This document shows positions 1-8,203 of a stretch of DNA of 22,864 bases, in pieces. Each line of letters starts with the position of its first letter. Within the stretch, counting starts at the first letter, position 1. The stretch is from JAGOUU01 sp964609155 (GTDB taxonomy: Bacteria > Pseudomonadota > Gammaproteobacteria > JAGOUU01). The notes beneath the pieces were generated by a model that had not been told where the DNA came from, ran no database searches, and worked only from the letters and a program-made list of their open reading frames with translations. The position numbers were made by a program, and so were the translations under genes. Location of the stretch: NCBI GenBank assembly GCA_964609155.1, contig CAZSRF010000036.1:1-22864 (forward strand), written 5' to 3'.

Positions 1-264
1 TTGAAATATATTGTTATTCCAATAAATAATTAAAATGTCCGACATCGAGTTAAAGGTAGATTAAAGGATTGGGCTGAACTGGGGTTGCATGTAAAGTATC
101 TACCACCATACTCTCCCGAACTGAATAAAATAGAAATTTTATGGCGCTTTATTAAATATAGCTGGCTTCAATTTAAAACTGGGTGGAGTTATTTAGATTT
201 AAAGCAAAATATTGAAAATATTTTAGTTAGCATCGGAGATAAATATCAAATTAATTTTTCGTGA
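1..264 (+). pseudogene. IS630-family transposase, decayed 3' end
   Basis: The plus-strand frame ending at the TGA at 262-264 encodes the C-terminal part of an IS630/Tc1-like DDE transposase. It shows the diagnostic block LPPYSPELNKIEILWRFIKY, which carries the last catalytic glutamate of the DDE triad (LNKIE). An in-frame TAA at 31-33 interrupts the frame. It falls where related transposases have the second catalytic Asp (D-N-A-x-x-H); here the codons just before it read I-N-N, so the Asp also looks replaced by Asn. The element therefore cannot make an active enzyme from this frame. The 5' part lies outside the window, and no terminal inverted repeat could be identified at 265-300. Confidence 0.8.
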
Positions 265-397
265 GTACTTAACTACGCTACCAATCCAGTAAATAACGTA
301 TATTAACTATAAATAAATTACTTTGCAATACCGAGAGGATATGCTCAGAAGATAGAATCCTCACAGAACATTGCTATCAAAAATAAGATCTAGCAAA

Positions 398-3300
398 TTA
401 AACTTTTACTCCACCCATTACAGCTCTTGATGTTTCTTCTACAGTTGTTGTTACAGCGGTAGTAGATGTTGTTCGTACAATTCTTCTAACCCCTGCTTCT
501 GAATCAACAGCACCAATTTTTTCCTGGGTAAACTCAATTCTGCCAATCAAATTATCCGGTTGAGCTAGCTCTTGTAATTTGGGGATTATTTTCAGAAGTA
601 GATTTCGTGCTTCATCAAATTGCACGGGTGAAAGTCTAACAAGTGATTGCATTAACACACTATTCATACCAGCGCTAATACCCAATCTTAATGCCATACT
701 GGCATCATGAGCTAGTTCATAACTTGTGCTGACGTCATCAACTGCCAATTCATGTCCATAACTTTTTAAATATCCAGAAACAAATCTATTCATAATATTT
801 TCACCAATGGCAAATCCAGATTTATACTCCTCTTGATATCTAGACTCAGATTTCTTAGTATCTAAAATTAGTAATCTTTGGGCTAATTCATCTCTTGATG
901 AAAATTTTCCCCAAGCCAATTTAGGCATTGGTGTGATATGAGGATTAACACGACCACAAATAAAACTAAAAAATTGTTTTGCTACAGCCAGCTGTGTGAG
1001 CAGAACACCGTCAAGAAATATATCATTCCCATTATAACCAGATAAAAATGCATATAATTGTCGATAACTAGGCAATCCAGTAAAGATTGCTGCAGAACGC
1101 TCTTCCAATTTAAGTTCTGCGTTATGTTGGATGAGATACAACTGTATTAAAGTTGAAGCTAACATTAGTGTATCAATAGCGGATTTAATAGGACCAGCGG
1201 AAGAAGATTTTTTTAAAATATCACTTGCAAAACCTCTACGGATTGAAACAATATAATGCATAAGAATTGTTTTTAGTTCCCTATTTTCATCAACTCTGAA
1301 ACCCATATAAAAATCGGTCATAAACCCTACTCTCGAAACGCCATATTCAGGGCCATAAAAAACCTGCCTATTACCTGCACAACTGACCTGGTATGTAGAA
1401 TGAGTATTGCCTGTAGGAATATTTTCCCCTCCAGCCCAGGCCAGCCAAATTGCATCTGATCGGCTGTAGTTAAGATTAAATTTGAATTCTGATTTTTTTG
1501 TTGCACTAATTAATCTTTCATCACTAGATAAACTTTTCCAGTATGCTTCAACTTCAATAATTACTGCAACATGCCCACCCGCGGAAGTTGTTGTAGCATT
1601 ATAGTATAACACCACTTCGCCACTACCCATTTGCTCCATTCTTATAAGAGACTCTGGAATAGGCATAAGATCTTTTTTAGCAATCGGCAAAATAGGGTCT
1701 GCTGGATTTCGAGGTAATACAAATCTTGTGATTGGTTCTTTCATAGTGGTTACTGCGGTTCCTCGCAGTTGTTTTGTATAATCAACAGGATGCTCTAAAA
1801 TGCCAGTAGATATTCTTGGCACAGCACTTGGTCCCTTTATGGGTTCAAATAATGCAATAGAATCACGTTCAACCACCATGGATTTAGCAAGGTGAGTATA
1901 AGGTCTATCTGGAAGAAGTTGGCGAAGCAAAACCTCAACCTCTTTAATTAATCCATCTTTAATTGTTTTAATGTCCTCCTTACGCCGTCTAACATAATCA
2001 TCATATGCATACCCTTGATATACAACTGCTTGACCCTCATTCTGAAACATATAAAACCACTGTGAATTACCGGGATTATGATGATCAATTTCGTAACTCT
2101 TAAATTTTTCTAAATTTTTAATTAAACTTGCAATCGCAGGTAATTGGGTAAACCTGTTATAACGTGGATCTGTACCTAAAAATAAAGCAGCCTCTTGCTC
2201 ATGCGCAGCCTGAGAGACTACAGTCATGAAATCATCAGCACTTTTAGTAAATTGCTCCCACAAAGACTGCTGTACTTCTTTGGTAGCAAAACCAGCATGA
2301 AACTTTTCATGATTACTTAACTCTCGCTCAAGATTGGCGATAAGATCTTCTAGAGAACCTGGAGTTATCTCTGTATCATCAAATAAAACTCTTGCCTTAC
2401 CTACCAAGGCAATTATTGTTTCATAAGTATTTTTTGCGACAGCATGAGGTATTGTTAGCTTTGGTAAGACACTGTATTTAGGATTAGCACTTACAAGAGC
2501 AGATAAAACAAATCCTGACTTATCAGCAAATTTTGCAAAATCAAAAAAGCGAGCAAATTCACAACTATTGGACGTAACAAACCTGCTTGCTTCAAGGTAT
2601 ATAGTCTGAAGAGCTGCAAATTCCGCTCCTAGCTCTGTGATATCTGCAAAAACATTTTCTGCTTTGTACAAAGGATTACTTGATATATTTCGACGAATTT
2701 TATCTAATAAAGTTTTATATTTATGCTCTGCATCTACAGAACGAGCAAGAGAGTGATGAATATCTATTTTAATTACCCTATCTAAAATAGCTAATTGCTG
2801 TAAATAACTCTCAGAGATACTGCCTTCTATTAAACCTAAAAAGTCTTTTATATTTTCTAAATAACCTTTAATCTCACGATGATGTTCATCAAGCTTAGAA
2901 AACAATTCGTCAAACTTTCTCTCGACAAATTGCGAGAGCTGAAATATTTGATTTGAAATTTGTTGTAACCCAGCAAAAATTGCACCAAAAGCTTGTGCTA
3001 GTCCATCAGAAGATTCTTTTTCTGCAAACAGTCCTAAAAAACCTTGCCCAATTGTAATAACTGATGCTGCACATATACCTGCTGGCCCCAAAGCAAAACC
3101 AGAAGATAAAGCAGCACAAGAGCTAGATAATCCAAATGCTCCTTGCGCCATCATACCCAACGATGCAGATGCTTGAGTATTGCTTAATCCAGCAAAGACT
3201 GAAGCAGCAGTAGCTAATTGACCAAATTCGTGTGTGACAGAGCTAATGGTACTTAATTCTGGTCTTGTCATCACCGATGGTAATTTAGCACTGAGCAACG

Positions 3301-3556
3301 GAAGTTGACGATTAAGTACTCCTGCATAAGCTGTACTCAGATCTGTATACCTACTTTTATTTCTTTCTATTGTTGTGCTAATAGCAGCAACTTTCTGTGG
3401 GCGTGAGCTATCAACTGGTACTAAAACTTTAGCGCCAGCTATCATTTCTTGCCATTGCTCTAATGCTTTGCCAGATAGGCTTGATGCTTTGGTGCCAAAA
3501 AATAGTTCATTGTCTATCTGTTCCCAACTAACAACTTCTGCAGGAATTGTGGACAT
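398..3556 (-). CDS. Large protein of unknown family, possible toxin partner or effector
   Basis: This 1052-residue protein matches no family I recognise. It has no signal peptide. Residues 111-177 are uncharged and rich in Ala, Gly and Ser, and could insert into a membrane. Residues about 186-240 form an amphipathic heptad-patterned helix (LQQISNQIFQLSQFVERKF). The remaining ~800 residues are mixed and globular-looking, ending in a Thr-rich tail (TTSTTAVTTTVEE). The start is supported by a CGGAG ribosome binding site 6 nt upstream of ATG. It lies 38 bp downstream of the ADP-ribosyltransferase-like gene on the same strand, and both proteins begin M-S-T, so co-transcription is likely. A hydrophobic hairpin next to coiled coils is seen in alpha-pore-forming toxins, so a binding or translocation role is possible. 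That is inference only; it could equally be an independent effector. Confidence 0.75.
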   Translation of the reverse strand: MSTIPAEVVSWEQIDNELFFGTKASSLSGKALEQWQEMIAGAKVLVPVDSSRPQKVAAISTTIERNKSRYTDLSTAYAGVLNRQLPLLSAKLPSVMTRPELSTISSVTHEFGQLATAASVFAGLSNTQASASLGMMAQGAFGLSSSCAALSSGFALGPAGICAASVITIGQGFLGLFAEKESSDGLAQAFGAIFAGLQQISNQIFQLSQFVERKFDELFSKLDEHHREIKGYLENIKDFLGLIEGSISESYLQQLAILDRVIKIDIHHSLARSVDAEHKYKTLLDKIRRNISSNPLYKAENVFADITELGAEFAALQTIYLEASRFVTSNSCEFARFFDFAKFADKSGFVLSALVSANPKYSVLPKLTIPHAVAKNTYETIIALVGKARVLFDDTEITPGSLEDLIANLERELSNHEKFHAGFATKEVQQSLWEQFTKSADDFMTVVSQAAHEQEAALFLGTDPRYNRFTQLPAIASLIKNLEKFKSYEIDHHNPGNSQWFYMFQNEGQAVVYQGYAYDDYVRRRKEDIKTIKDGLIKEVEVLLRQLLPDRPYTHLAKSMVVERDSIALFEPIKGPSAVPRISTGILEHPVDYTKQLRGTAVTTMKEPITRFVLPRNPADPILPIAKKDLMPIPESLIRMEQMGSGEVVLYYNATTTSAGGHVAVIIEVEAYWKSLSSDERLISATKKSEFKFNLNYSRSDAIWLAWAGGENIPTGNTHSTYQVSCAGNRQVFYGPEYGVSRVGFMTDFYMGFRVDENRELKTILMHYIVSIRRGFASDILKKSSSAGPIKSAIDTLMLASTLIQLYLIQHNAELKLEERSAAIFTGLPSYRQLYAFLSGYNGNDIFLDGVLLTQLAVAKQFFSFICGRVNPHITPMPKLAWGKFSSRDELAQRLLILDTKKSESRYQEEYKSGFAIGENIMNRFVSGYLKSYGHELAVDDVSTSYELAHDASMALRLGISAGMNSVLMQSLVRLSPVQFDEARNLLLKIIPKLQELAQPDNLIGRIEFTQEKIGAVDSEAGVRRIVRTTSTTAVTTTVEETSRAVMGGVKV

Positions 3557-3594
3557 GTTTTTCTCCGATATTTTTTTTACAACTACAAATTATA

Positions 3595-5802
3595 TTAAGG
3601 TATTGGTTTACTGCGTATTTGTTCAGGTGTCTCAGCGATACAAGCCCTCTGACCACTTGCAAATTTTACTGACAAGAAACAAGCACAGCCATCTGCTGCT
3701 TGCGGTAGTTCCTCTCTCATTGTTGCCCTTGCTGGCGCAACAAAGTGGGTTATAGATGGTGGCGTTGAATGTGTTGCCATTCTGGATGCTGCTGAGCCTG
3801 GGACTAAAGGCCCAGAAAAAGCAAGAGTTAATGCCCCCCCTGTCCCAGCAGTTGCTTGTCTTTGTTGTTCAGAATACCTGCCCGCACTTGCTGAGACAAC
3901 TCCTAAATCTGGAAAAGTTAATGCAACCGGACTAAATTCTGATGGTCGCGCAACAGAATCAGTTGCTGTACTTGCGTGTAATGGTAATTTACTAGGAAGC
4001 GTGGGTGAAATGAGTGCTGCTCTACCGCCAGTAAATAATATAGGCGATCCAGCTACTGCTGATCTATCGAAATTAGCTGCACTTAGAGCATCACTTAAAG
4101 AAGAAGTAAGTGCATCTAATTCAGCTAGAACATCTTGCTTAACTGAACCATCTTGCATTTTTTTTATTGGCTGTTGAGTACAAGCTTGCCTGCTAATCTC
4201 ATCGATTGCATCCGGAATTTTCTCGGGAACAGTATTTGGATATGCCTTAGCAACAGACGAAGTTCTCTTTTTAACATCACTAAGAATTTTATCTAATATT
4301 GTTGAATCTGGAAGTTTTTTATCTAAAATTTTACTTGCTGCTATTACTCTGGTGGTTTTGAAAAAACACATAGCTGCAATATCAAAAATAAGTTCAACAC
4401 CCATCTCAGCGCGTTCTGGACCATCAGCATCGATAATTTTTTGTGCTGCGTCTTGAATACTTTTTATAGCGCCATTTACCTTAGCTAACGCATCTTGGTA
4501 TAATTTGGGATTATTTTTAATATGGTAATGCAAGAGTGATAAGTCTGGATCCATAAAATACCTACCATCTTCAACTGAACCTACACCTACAATCGTTGCA
4601 TCCCAAACAAAAGCATTGGCTGAACGGATACCTGCAATTGACATTTTTGTAATACTCAAAACCAAACGATTTAAAATATAGTCTATGGGGTGCCTAAAGA
4701 GATGAGTGGCATGGTCGAAGGTTTTATCCCACGCTTTTACTATCCCATTTTTAACACCACCAAATATTGCTCGCATGTATCTTTCTTCAGTACTTGAAAT
4801 GGGATAAAGCGTGCGCTCTGAGCTATGACACATCGCCATCAATGCGCCTGGATAATTTACAGGGCTATCAAATGTTTCTTTAAGCTCAATTTGACTCGAA
4901 AATTTGCTATCAAACAATGCTGTAGTTAATCCGCCACCACCACAATAACCAATTAACGAACCTGCTGTACCACCAACAAGTCCTCCCACAGCCAATCCAT
5001 ACGGACCAAAAGGTTTGCCAATACTTGCACCATATGATGCAAACATAGTCCCAAGATTTATAGCTCCCAATAACCCGCCAGAGATACGGGCACCTTCACG
5101 CAGAAATGGATTATAATTGCCAGTTTTTTCTCCAAACTTAAATAAGCTATATAAACTGTAAGCATCAATTGCTAATCCTACGGTAGATAAACCATGAATT
5201 GCTAATCTTGTAACTCGTAAACTTGTTGATGGAAGAAAATGTTTATAAGCGGTAGGTACATAATTAGGATTTGGAGTATAAGATTTTATAGTGCGGAATT
5301 CCGTTACCCTATGGGTAGCCTCAGCACCATAAAGCCGCTCCACAACATATGTTATCTTAATTTTCCATGCTCCTTTAATATCTTGTGGTTTAATTGCTCG
5401 AGGTATCATCATTTCACATTCTGCTTTAAAATACTTAACTCCTCCAATTTTTAATCTTCCTGCTTTTTCAGCAGGTTTAAGCAACTTATTAATATTAATA
5501 GCAGCTTCTAGTGGATTTATTACATAAACACGGATAGTCTTTGAATTTGGCACAACTGGAAATTGCTTAGCTATTCTATAATAGTAAGTTGTTGAAACAA
5601 AATTACCATCATTATTACAAAGATGACCAATAATATTGGAATGGCCTCGTCGAGCTTTAAAACCTTCAGCAAATATTTTAGCAGGCCTACGTTCATCCCC
5701 TCGATAGAGAGTTTCCACATGCAGTTCAGTTAAATTATCGCCTGAAAAAATAAGAGAAAAACCAGGTAAAGATGCATCTGTGAAATCTGATGGTGTTGAC
5801 AT
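3595..5802 (-). CDS. Putative ADP-ribosyltransferase toxin/effector (cholera-toxin-A-like R-S-E fold)
   Basis: The N-terminal ~155 residues carry the ordered signature of R-S-E ADP-ribosyltransferases: Arg34 in LYRGDERRP (NAD binding), Ser70-Thr71-Thr72 in NFVSTT, and the catalytic pair Glu128-x-Glu130 in KAECEMMIP, followed by IKPQDIKGAW. Spacing is close to that of cholera toxin A (R7, S61-T-S63, E110-x-E112). Known members transfer ADP-ribose from NAD to host proteins; the target here cannot be read. Residues ~195-221 and 242-296 are hydrophobic, the second a glycine-zipper-like stretch (GGLVGGTAGSLIGYCGGGG), suggesting membrane insertion. The last ~150 residues are rich in Ala, Ser, Pro and Thr and more GC-rich than the rest. 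There is no signal peptide, so release by lysis, type IV or another one-step route is more likely than Sec. No clear ribosome binding site precedes the ATG. An extended -10 promoter lies just upstream. The 1052-residue gene follows after 38 bp. Confidence 0.85.
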   Translation of the reverse strand: MSTPSDFTDASLPGFSLIFSGDNLTELHVETLYRGDERRPAKIFAEGFKARRGHSNIIGHLCNNDGNFVSTTYYYRIAKQFPVVPNSKTIRVYVINPLEAAININKLLKPAEKAGRLKIGGVKYFKAECEMMIPRAIKPQDIKGAWKIKITYVVERLYGAEATHRVTEFRTIKSYTPNPNYVPTAYKHFLPSTSLRVTRLAIHGLSTVGLAIDAYSLYSLFKFGEKTGNYNPFLREGARISGGLLGAINLGTMFASYGASIGKPFGPYGLAVGGLVGGTAGSLIGYCGGGGLTTALFDSKFSSQIELKETFDSPVNYPGALMAMCHSSERTLYPISSTEERYMRAIFGGVKNGIVKAWDKTFDHATHLFRHPIDYILNRLVLSITKMSIAGIRSANAFVWDATIVGVGSVEDGRYFMDPDLSLLHYHIKNNPKLYQDALAKVNGAIKSIQDAAQKIIDADGPERAEMGVELIFDIAAMCFFKTTRVIAASKILDKKLPDSTILDKILSDVKKRTSSVAKAYPNTVPEKIPDAIDEISRQACTQQPIKKMQDGSVKQDVLAELDALTSSLSDALSAANFDRSAVAGSPILFTGGRAALISPTLPSKLPLHASTATDSVARPSEFSPVALTFPDLGVVSASAGRYSEQQRQATAGTGGALTLAFSGPLVPGSAASRMATHSTPPSITHFVAPARATMREELPQAADGCACFLSVKFASGQRACIAETPEQIRSKPIP

Positions 5803-5840
5803 AGATTTTTTGTAATTTATTGGAGCTTAATTAGGGATTA

Positions 5841-5849
5841 ATTATAGCA
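5841..5849 (-). promoter_or_regulatory. Extended -10 promoter for the ADP-ribosyltransferase locus
   Basis: Read on the minus strand, this is TGCTATAAT, a perfect extended -10 element (TGnTATAAT). No good -35 hexamer lies 16-18 bp upstream, which fits an extended -10 promoter. Transcription would start near 5834, giving a leader of about 30 nt before the ATG at 5802. Confidence 0.5.
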
Positions 5850-5973
5850 ATGAAAATAACTGGATCCTAGGATTTAATACTAAAAATGGAAATTAATGAC
5901 AATTTTTTTGAGTTTCTATACTATATGTTTAATAAAGTAACTACTCAATTCTAACCAAATTATAAGATTAATT

Positions 5974-6349
5974 ATGATACAAGACGAAACTCCGAAACTA
6001 GGCCAGCCTTTTAGACCAACGCACCGTCCAGCAGTATTTACTGGCGGACCTGTTAATTTTGAGGCTGCAGCTACACCTATTATAGATGAACTAGGGCTAC
6101 AATCAGCCAGAGAAAGCACTATAGAAGAAGCACCCGCTGCGAAGAAAAGTGATACTGAAGGAAACTACCACTACTATTCAGGCTAAAGACAAAGCAACAG
6201 TAGCTTTAGTTTCACCTGAACCCGCAGCTGCGCCTGTTACTTGGTCTTGGGGTTGCACTTTAGAACCATCAGCAGCTTTGATAGCATACTACGCAAGTCT
6301 ACCTTCGCATATGCCAAGCCGTAGACTGCGAGTGATAACTTTAGACTAG
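5974..6349 (+). pseudogene. Small reading frame split by a +1 frameshift, unknown function
   Basis: Two overlapping plus-strand frames seem to form one gene. Frame one runs from ATG 5974 to TAA 6186 (70 residues, with TPKLGQPFRPTHRPAVFTGG near its N-terminus). Frame two is open from a GTG at 6149 to TAG at 6347-6349 and ends in PSHMPSRRLRVITLD. Skipping one base near 6163 (GGA-a-ACT) joins them into a continuous ~125-residue product rich in Ala, Pro, Thr and Glu. The base composition is more GC-rich than the neighbours, and a strong terminator follows directly, so the locus looks transcribed. It lies divergent from the ADP-ribosyltransferase gene. Alternatives are two translationally coupled small genes, or a sequencing error. 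There is no strong ribosome binding site at 5974 and no family I recognise. Confidence 0.45.
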
Positions 6350-6357
6350 TTAAAGTT

Positions 6358-6392
6358 GGGCTCTCACAAACTCGAGAGCCCATTTGTTTTTG
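6358..6392 (+). terminator. Rho-independent terminator
   Basis: A perfect 8-bp stem GGGCTCTC / GAGAGCCC (6358-6365 and 6374-6381) with an 8-nt loop is followed by ATTTGTTTTTG. It lies 8 bp after the stop of the small plus-strand reading frame. The T tract is on the plus-strand side only, so it mainly serves that gene. It may weakly stop minus-strand transcripts leaving the 6393-6785 gene. Confidence 0.8.
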
Positions 6393-6785
6393 TTACTGCA
6401 TCCACACTTGAGTTGTTTTGCAGACAAAATAATCCAATAAGGAACCATCATCTTCTGCTCTATGCCCATATGCATCTGGCATTGCTAAACCATCATTTTT
6501 TTCTAAACGAAGCTCTTTAAACGTCACAGTTGTTGAAGATGTGCCTTTAGTTTTTGTAGGCATGGTTTGTAGCACTGTTTCAGTAACTTTCAAATCACGT
6601 AAGTTATAATTTTGATACTGCTCTGGAAAACCATTAGTTCTAACATTGACGACACTTTCTCTAGAAGGATCTAAAAACATTGATATATCTTTACTAGCAT
6701 TTGTACAAACTGTAACAGGCGCAAAACCCGCTAAGACACTAGTTGCACTCAAACTTAATATTATTGCAAAAATACTTTTTCTCAT
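6393..6785 (-). CDS. Small secreted protein of unknown function
   Basis: This 130-residue protein has a clear Sec signal peptide: M-R-K, a hydrophobic core IFAIILSLSATSVLA, and a likely cleavage before GFAPV near residue 20. The mature part is ~110 residues with two cysteines (VCTN near its start, FVCKT near its end), which could form one disulfide in the periplasm. I recognise no family. The start is well supported by AGGGAGA placed 6 nt before the ATG. It follows the beta-lactamase gene by 63 bp on the same strand, and a TTGCGT-17-TATCTT promoter candidate in the gap suggests separate transcription. Confidence 0.75.
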   Translation of the reverse strand: MRKSIFAIILSLSATSVLAGFAPVTVCTNASKDISMFLDPSRESVVNVRTNGFPEQYQNYNLRDLKVTETVLQTMPTKTKGTSSTTVTFKELRLEKNDGLAMPDAYGHRAEDDGSLLDYFVCKTTQVWMQ

Positions 6786-6812
6786 ATGATTTCTCCCTAT
6801 TTCAAATTAATT

Positions 6813-6841
6813 AAGATATACAATACTATTTTCGTACGCAA
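6813..6841 (-). promoter_or_regulatory. Candidate promoter for the small secreted protein
   Basis: On the minus strand, TTGCGT (6841-6836) and TATCTT (6818-6813) are separated by 17 bp. The predicted start near 6806 leaves a ~20-nt leader that includes the AGGGAGA ribosome binding site. Match to the -10 consensus is moderate. Confidence 0.35.
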
Positions 6842-6848
6842 TATACAA

Positions 6849-7628
6849 TTATTTTGCGCTTTTCTCTAAATCTTCGATTATTTGCCACAGCCTATATTTA
6901 GCGTCGTTTTGTGCACGAAAACTAGCAAACACATCTTGCTGCTTATCATCAACTAGATGATTCACAAAGATTATTTTTCTATTATTTTTTTCAATCCACC
7001 CGATAAACCAACCATGCTGCAAATTTGTTGCTTGTTTACCATTACCTGTTTTACCATAAAGCTTCCAACCTCCGGACAATTCTTCTTTAAATAGTATTTT
7101 TTTAGTTATAGCATAAGCTTTTTTGTTAACAGATAAATTATTATCTAAGATTTTTTGCACAAATGCAGCCTGCTCTACTGGAGAAATTTTTAAAGAACTT
7201 GATAACCAGGCGTCAGTTAATCCATTGTTTTTACCAACGTCACCAGAAAAATCTTGATTACCGTAATCAAATTTTGCTAAATAATTTTTAATTTTTTCTA
7301 AACCTAGTTTTTGTGTTAATACCCTTGAATACCAAACACAACTATCACGCATCCATTCTCTTGAATTATGTGGCGCATCACATACTTGAAGAAAACCATC
7401 ATAGTATTGTTTAGATACCGGCCATTTAGGGCTGGATTCACTTACAAATATTTTACTATCATACCCCATTAAACTAAGCGGAACTTTAAAAGTTGATGCA
7501 GGCGAGTAGCGAGTTGTACAATCACCCTCTTGCTTAAGAACTTTATTATCTTCTTTAGCTAGAAAGCAATTTGCTTGAGCTAAGTTAGTTAAAAATATGA
7601 AGCTCAAAAATAAAATTAATTTTTTCAT
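6849..7628 (-). CDS. Class D (OXA-type) beta-lactamase
   Basis: This periplasmic serine beta-lactamase hydrolyses beta-lactams through an acyl-enzyme. All class D hallmarks are present: Ser45-Thr-Phe-Lys48 (nucleophile, and the lysine carbamylated in this class), Ser96-x-Val98, Tyr122-Gly-Asn124, Trp141 (stabilises the carbamate), and Lys193-Thr-Gly195. A signal peptide covers residues 1-19 (cleavage after AQA). Length, 259 residues, is typical for OXA enzymes. The intact motifs predict an active enzyme. It is the last gene of the six-gene minus-strand operon, 7 bp after the P-loop gene, with a short AGG ribosome binding site. No AmpR/LysR-type regulator is beside it. Substrate range (penicillinase versus carbapenemase) cannot be read from the sequence, and no allele number is assigned. 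Confidence 0.95.
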   Translation of the reverse strand: MKKLILFLSFIFLTNLAQANCFLAKEDNKVLKQEGDCTTRYSPASTFKVPLSLMGYDSKIFVSESSPKWPVSKQYYDGFLQVCDAPHNSREWMRDSCVWYSRVLTQKLGLEKIKNYLAKFDYGNQDFSGDVGKNNGLTDAWLSSSLKISPVEQAAFVQKILDNNLSVNKKAYAITKKILFKEELSGGWKLYGKTGNGKQATNLQHGWFIGWIEKNNRKIIFVNHLVDDKQQDVFASFRAQNDAKYRLWQIIEDLEKSAK

Positions 7629-7635
7629 ATAAAAC

Positions 7636-8190
7636 CTATTTTTTAATTGTTGATATATGTTCTAATATAGTATTAGCTACGGATGCTGCAGACAAAGCAC
7701 TTACATCAATCTCCATTAAATTTTGATGTTGAATCAATAATAACTTTTCTACTGAATAAACATCTTGCGGATCGATAGACTTCCAGCGCTCCTTCCTTGT
7801 TGGCTCAGTTATTCGTTTTAAATGCTCTTCTTCAGAAATTGATAGCTTAACTGGAACGAACAATGAGCCTCTTTTTTTAGCAACTTGTTCTACTTGTTGA
7901 TAAAGCCTGCGATCACCGTCGTCTTCATTAAGTACATTCGTCAAAACATAATTCTTGTGCACGTCTTGTTTAACAAACTCCAAGATGCAAGTTCTAATCT
8001 TAGCGATAATATCCCATGCAGTTTCCGATATTTCACTAAATCCATCATAATTTAATAACGTGAAAATTGGATTATTAGCTAATTGGTTGTCACAAACAAT
8101 ATAACTATGTTTTGCTATTTCTTGGGCGATTGTATATTTACCAGTACCAGGTTTTCCTATCAAATAAATAACTATTGTTTGATGATTCAT
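7636..8190 (-). CDS. P-loop kinase-like NTPase, substrate unknown
   Basis: This 184-residue cytoplasmic protein starts with a beta-strand and a Walker A loop GKPGTGKYT (residues 12-20), the pattern of small nucleoside, shikimate and antibiotic kinases. Arg-rich residues about 126-137 (RITEPTRKERW) resemble the lid region of such kinases. No substrate-specific motif is recognisable, so the phosphate acceptor is unknown. GAGGAG lies 7 nt before the ATG, a strong ribosome binding site. It is packed between the deacetylase gene (13-bp gap) and the beta-lactamase gene (7-bp gap). This context hints at small-molecule modification, but that is guilt by association. Confidence 0.75.
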   Translation of the reverse strand: MNHQTIVIYLIGKPGTGKYTIAQEIAKHSYIVCDNQLANNPIFTLLNYDGFSEISETAWDIIAKIRTCILEFVKQDVHKNYVLTNVLNEDDGDRRLYQQVEQVAKKRGSLFVPVKLSISEEEHLKRITEPTRKERWKSIDPQDVYSVEKLLLIQHQNLMEIDVSALSAASVANTILEHISTIKK

Positions 8191-8203
8191 AAATCACTCC
8201 TCA

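Noticed and set aside
325..374. Possible hairpin downstream of the 1052-residue gene (GCAAT...GAGGAT...ATCCTC...ATTGC)
   Set aside because: The stems are only 5-6 bp with bulges and a large loop, and no T tract follows on the minus strand, so it does not qualify as a terminator.
3375..3755. Plus-strand open frame spanning the junction of the two toxin-locus genes
   Set aside because: It is antisense to both gene ends, and its composition follows the opposite strand; no independent evidence supports it.
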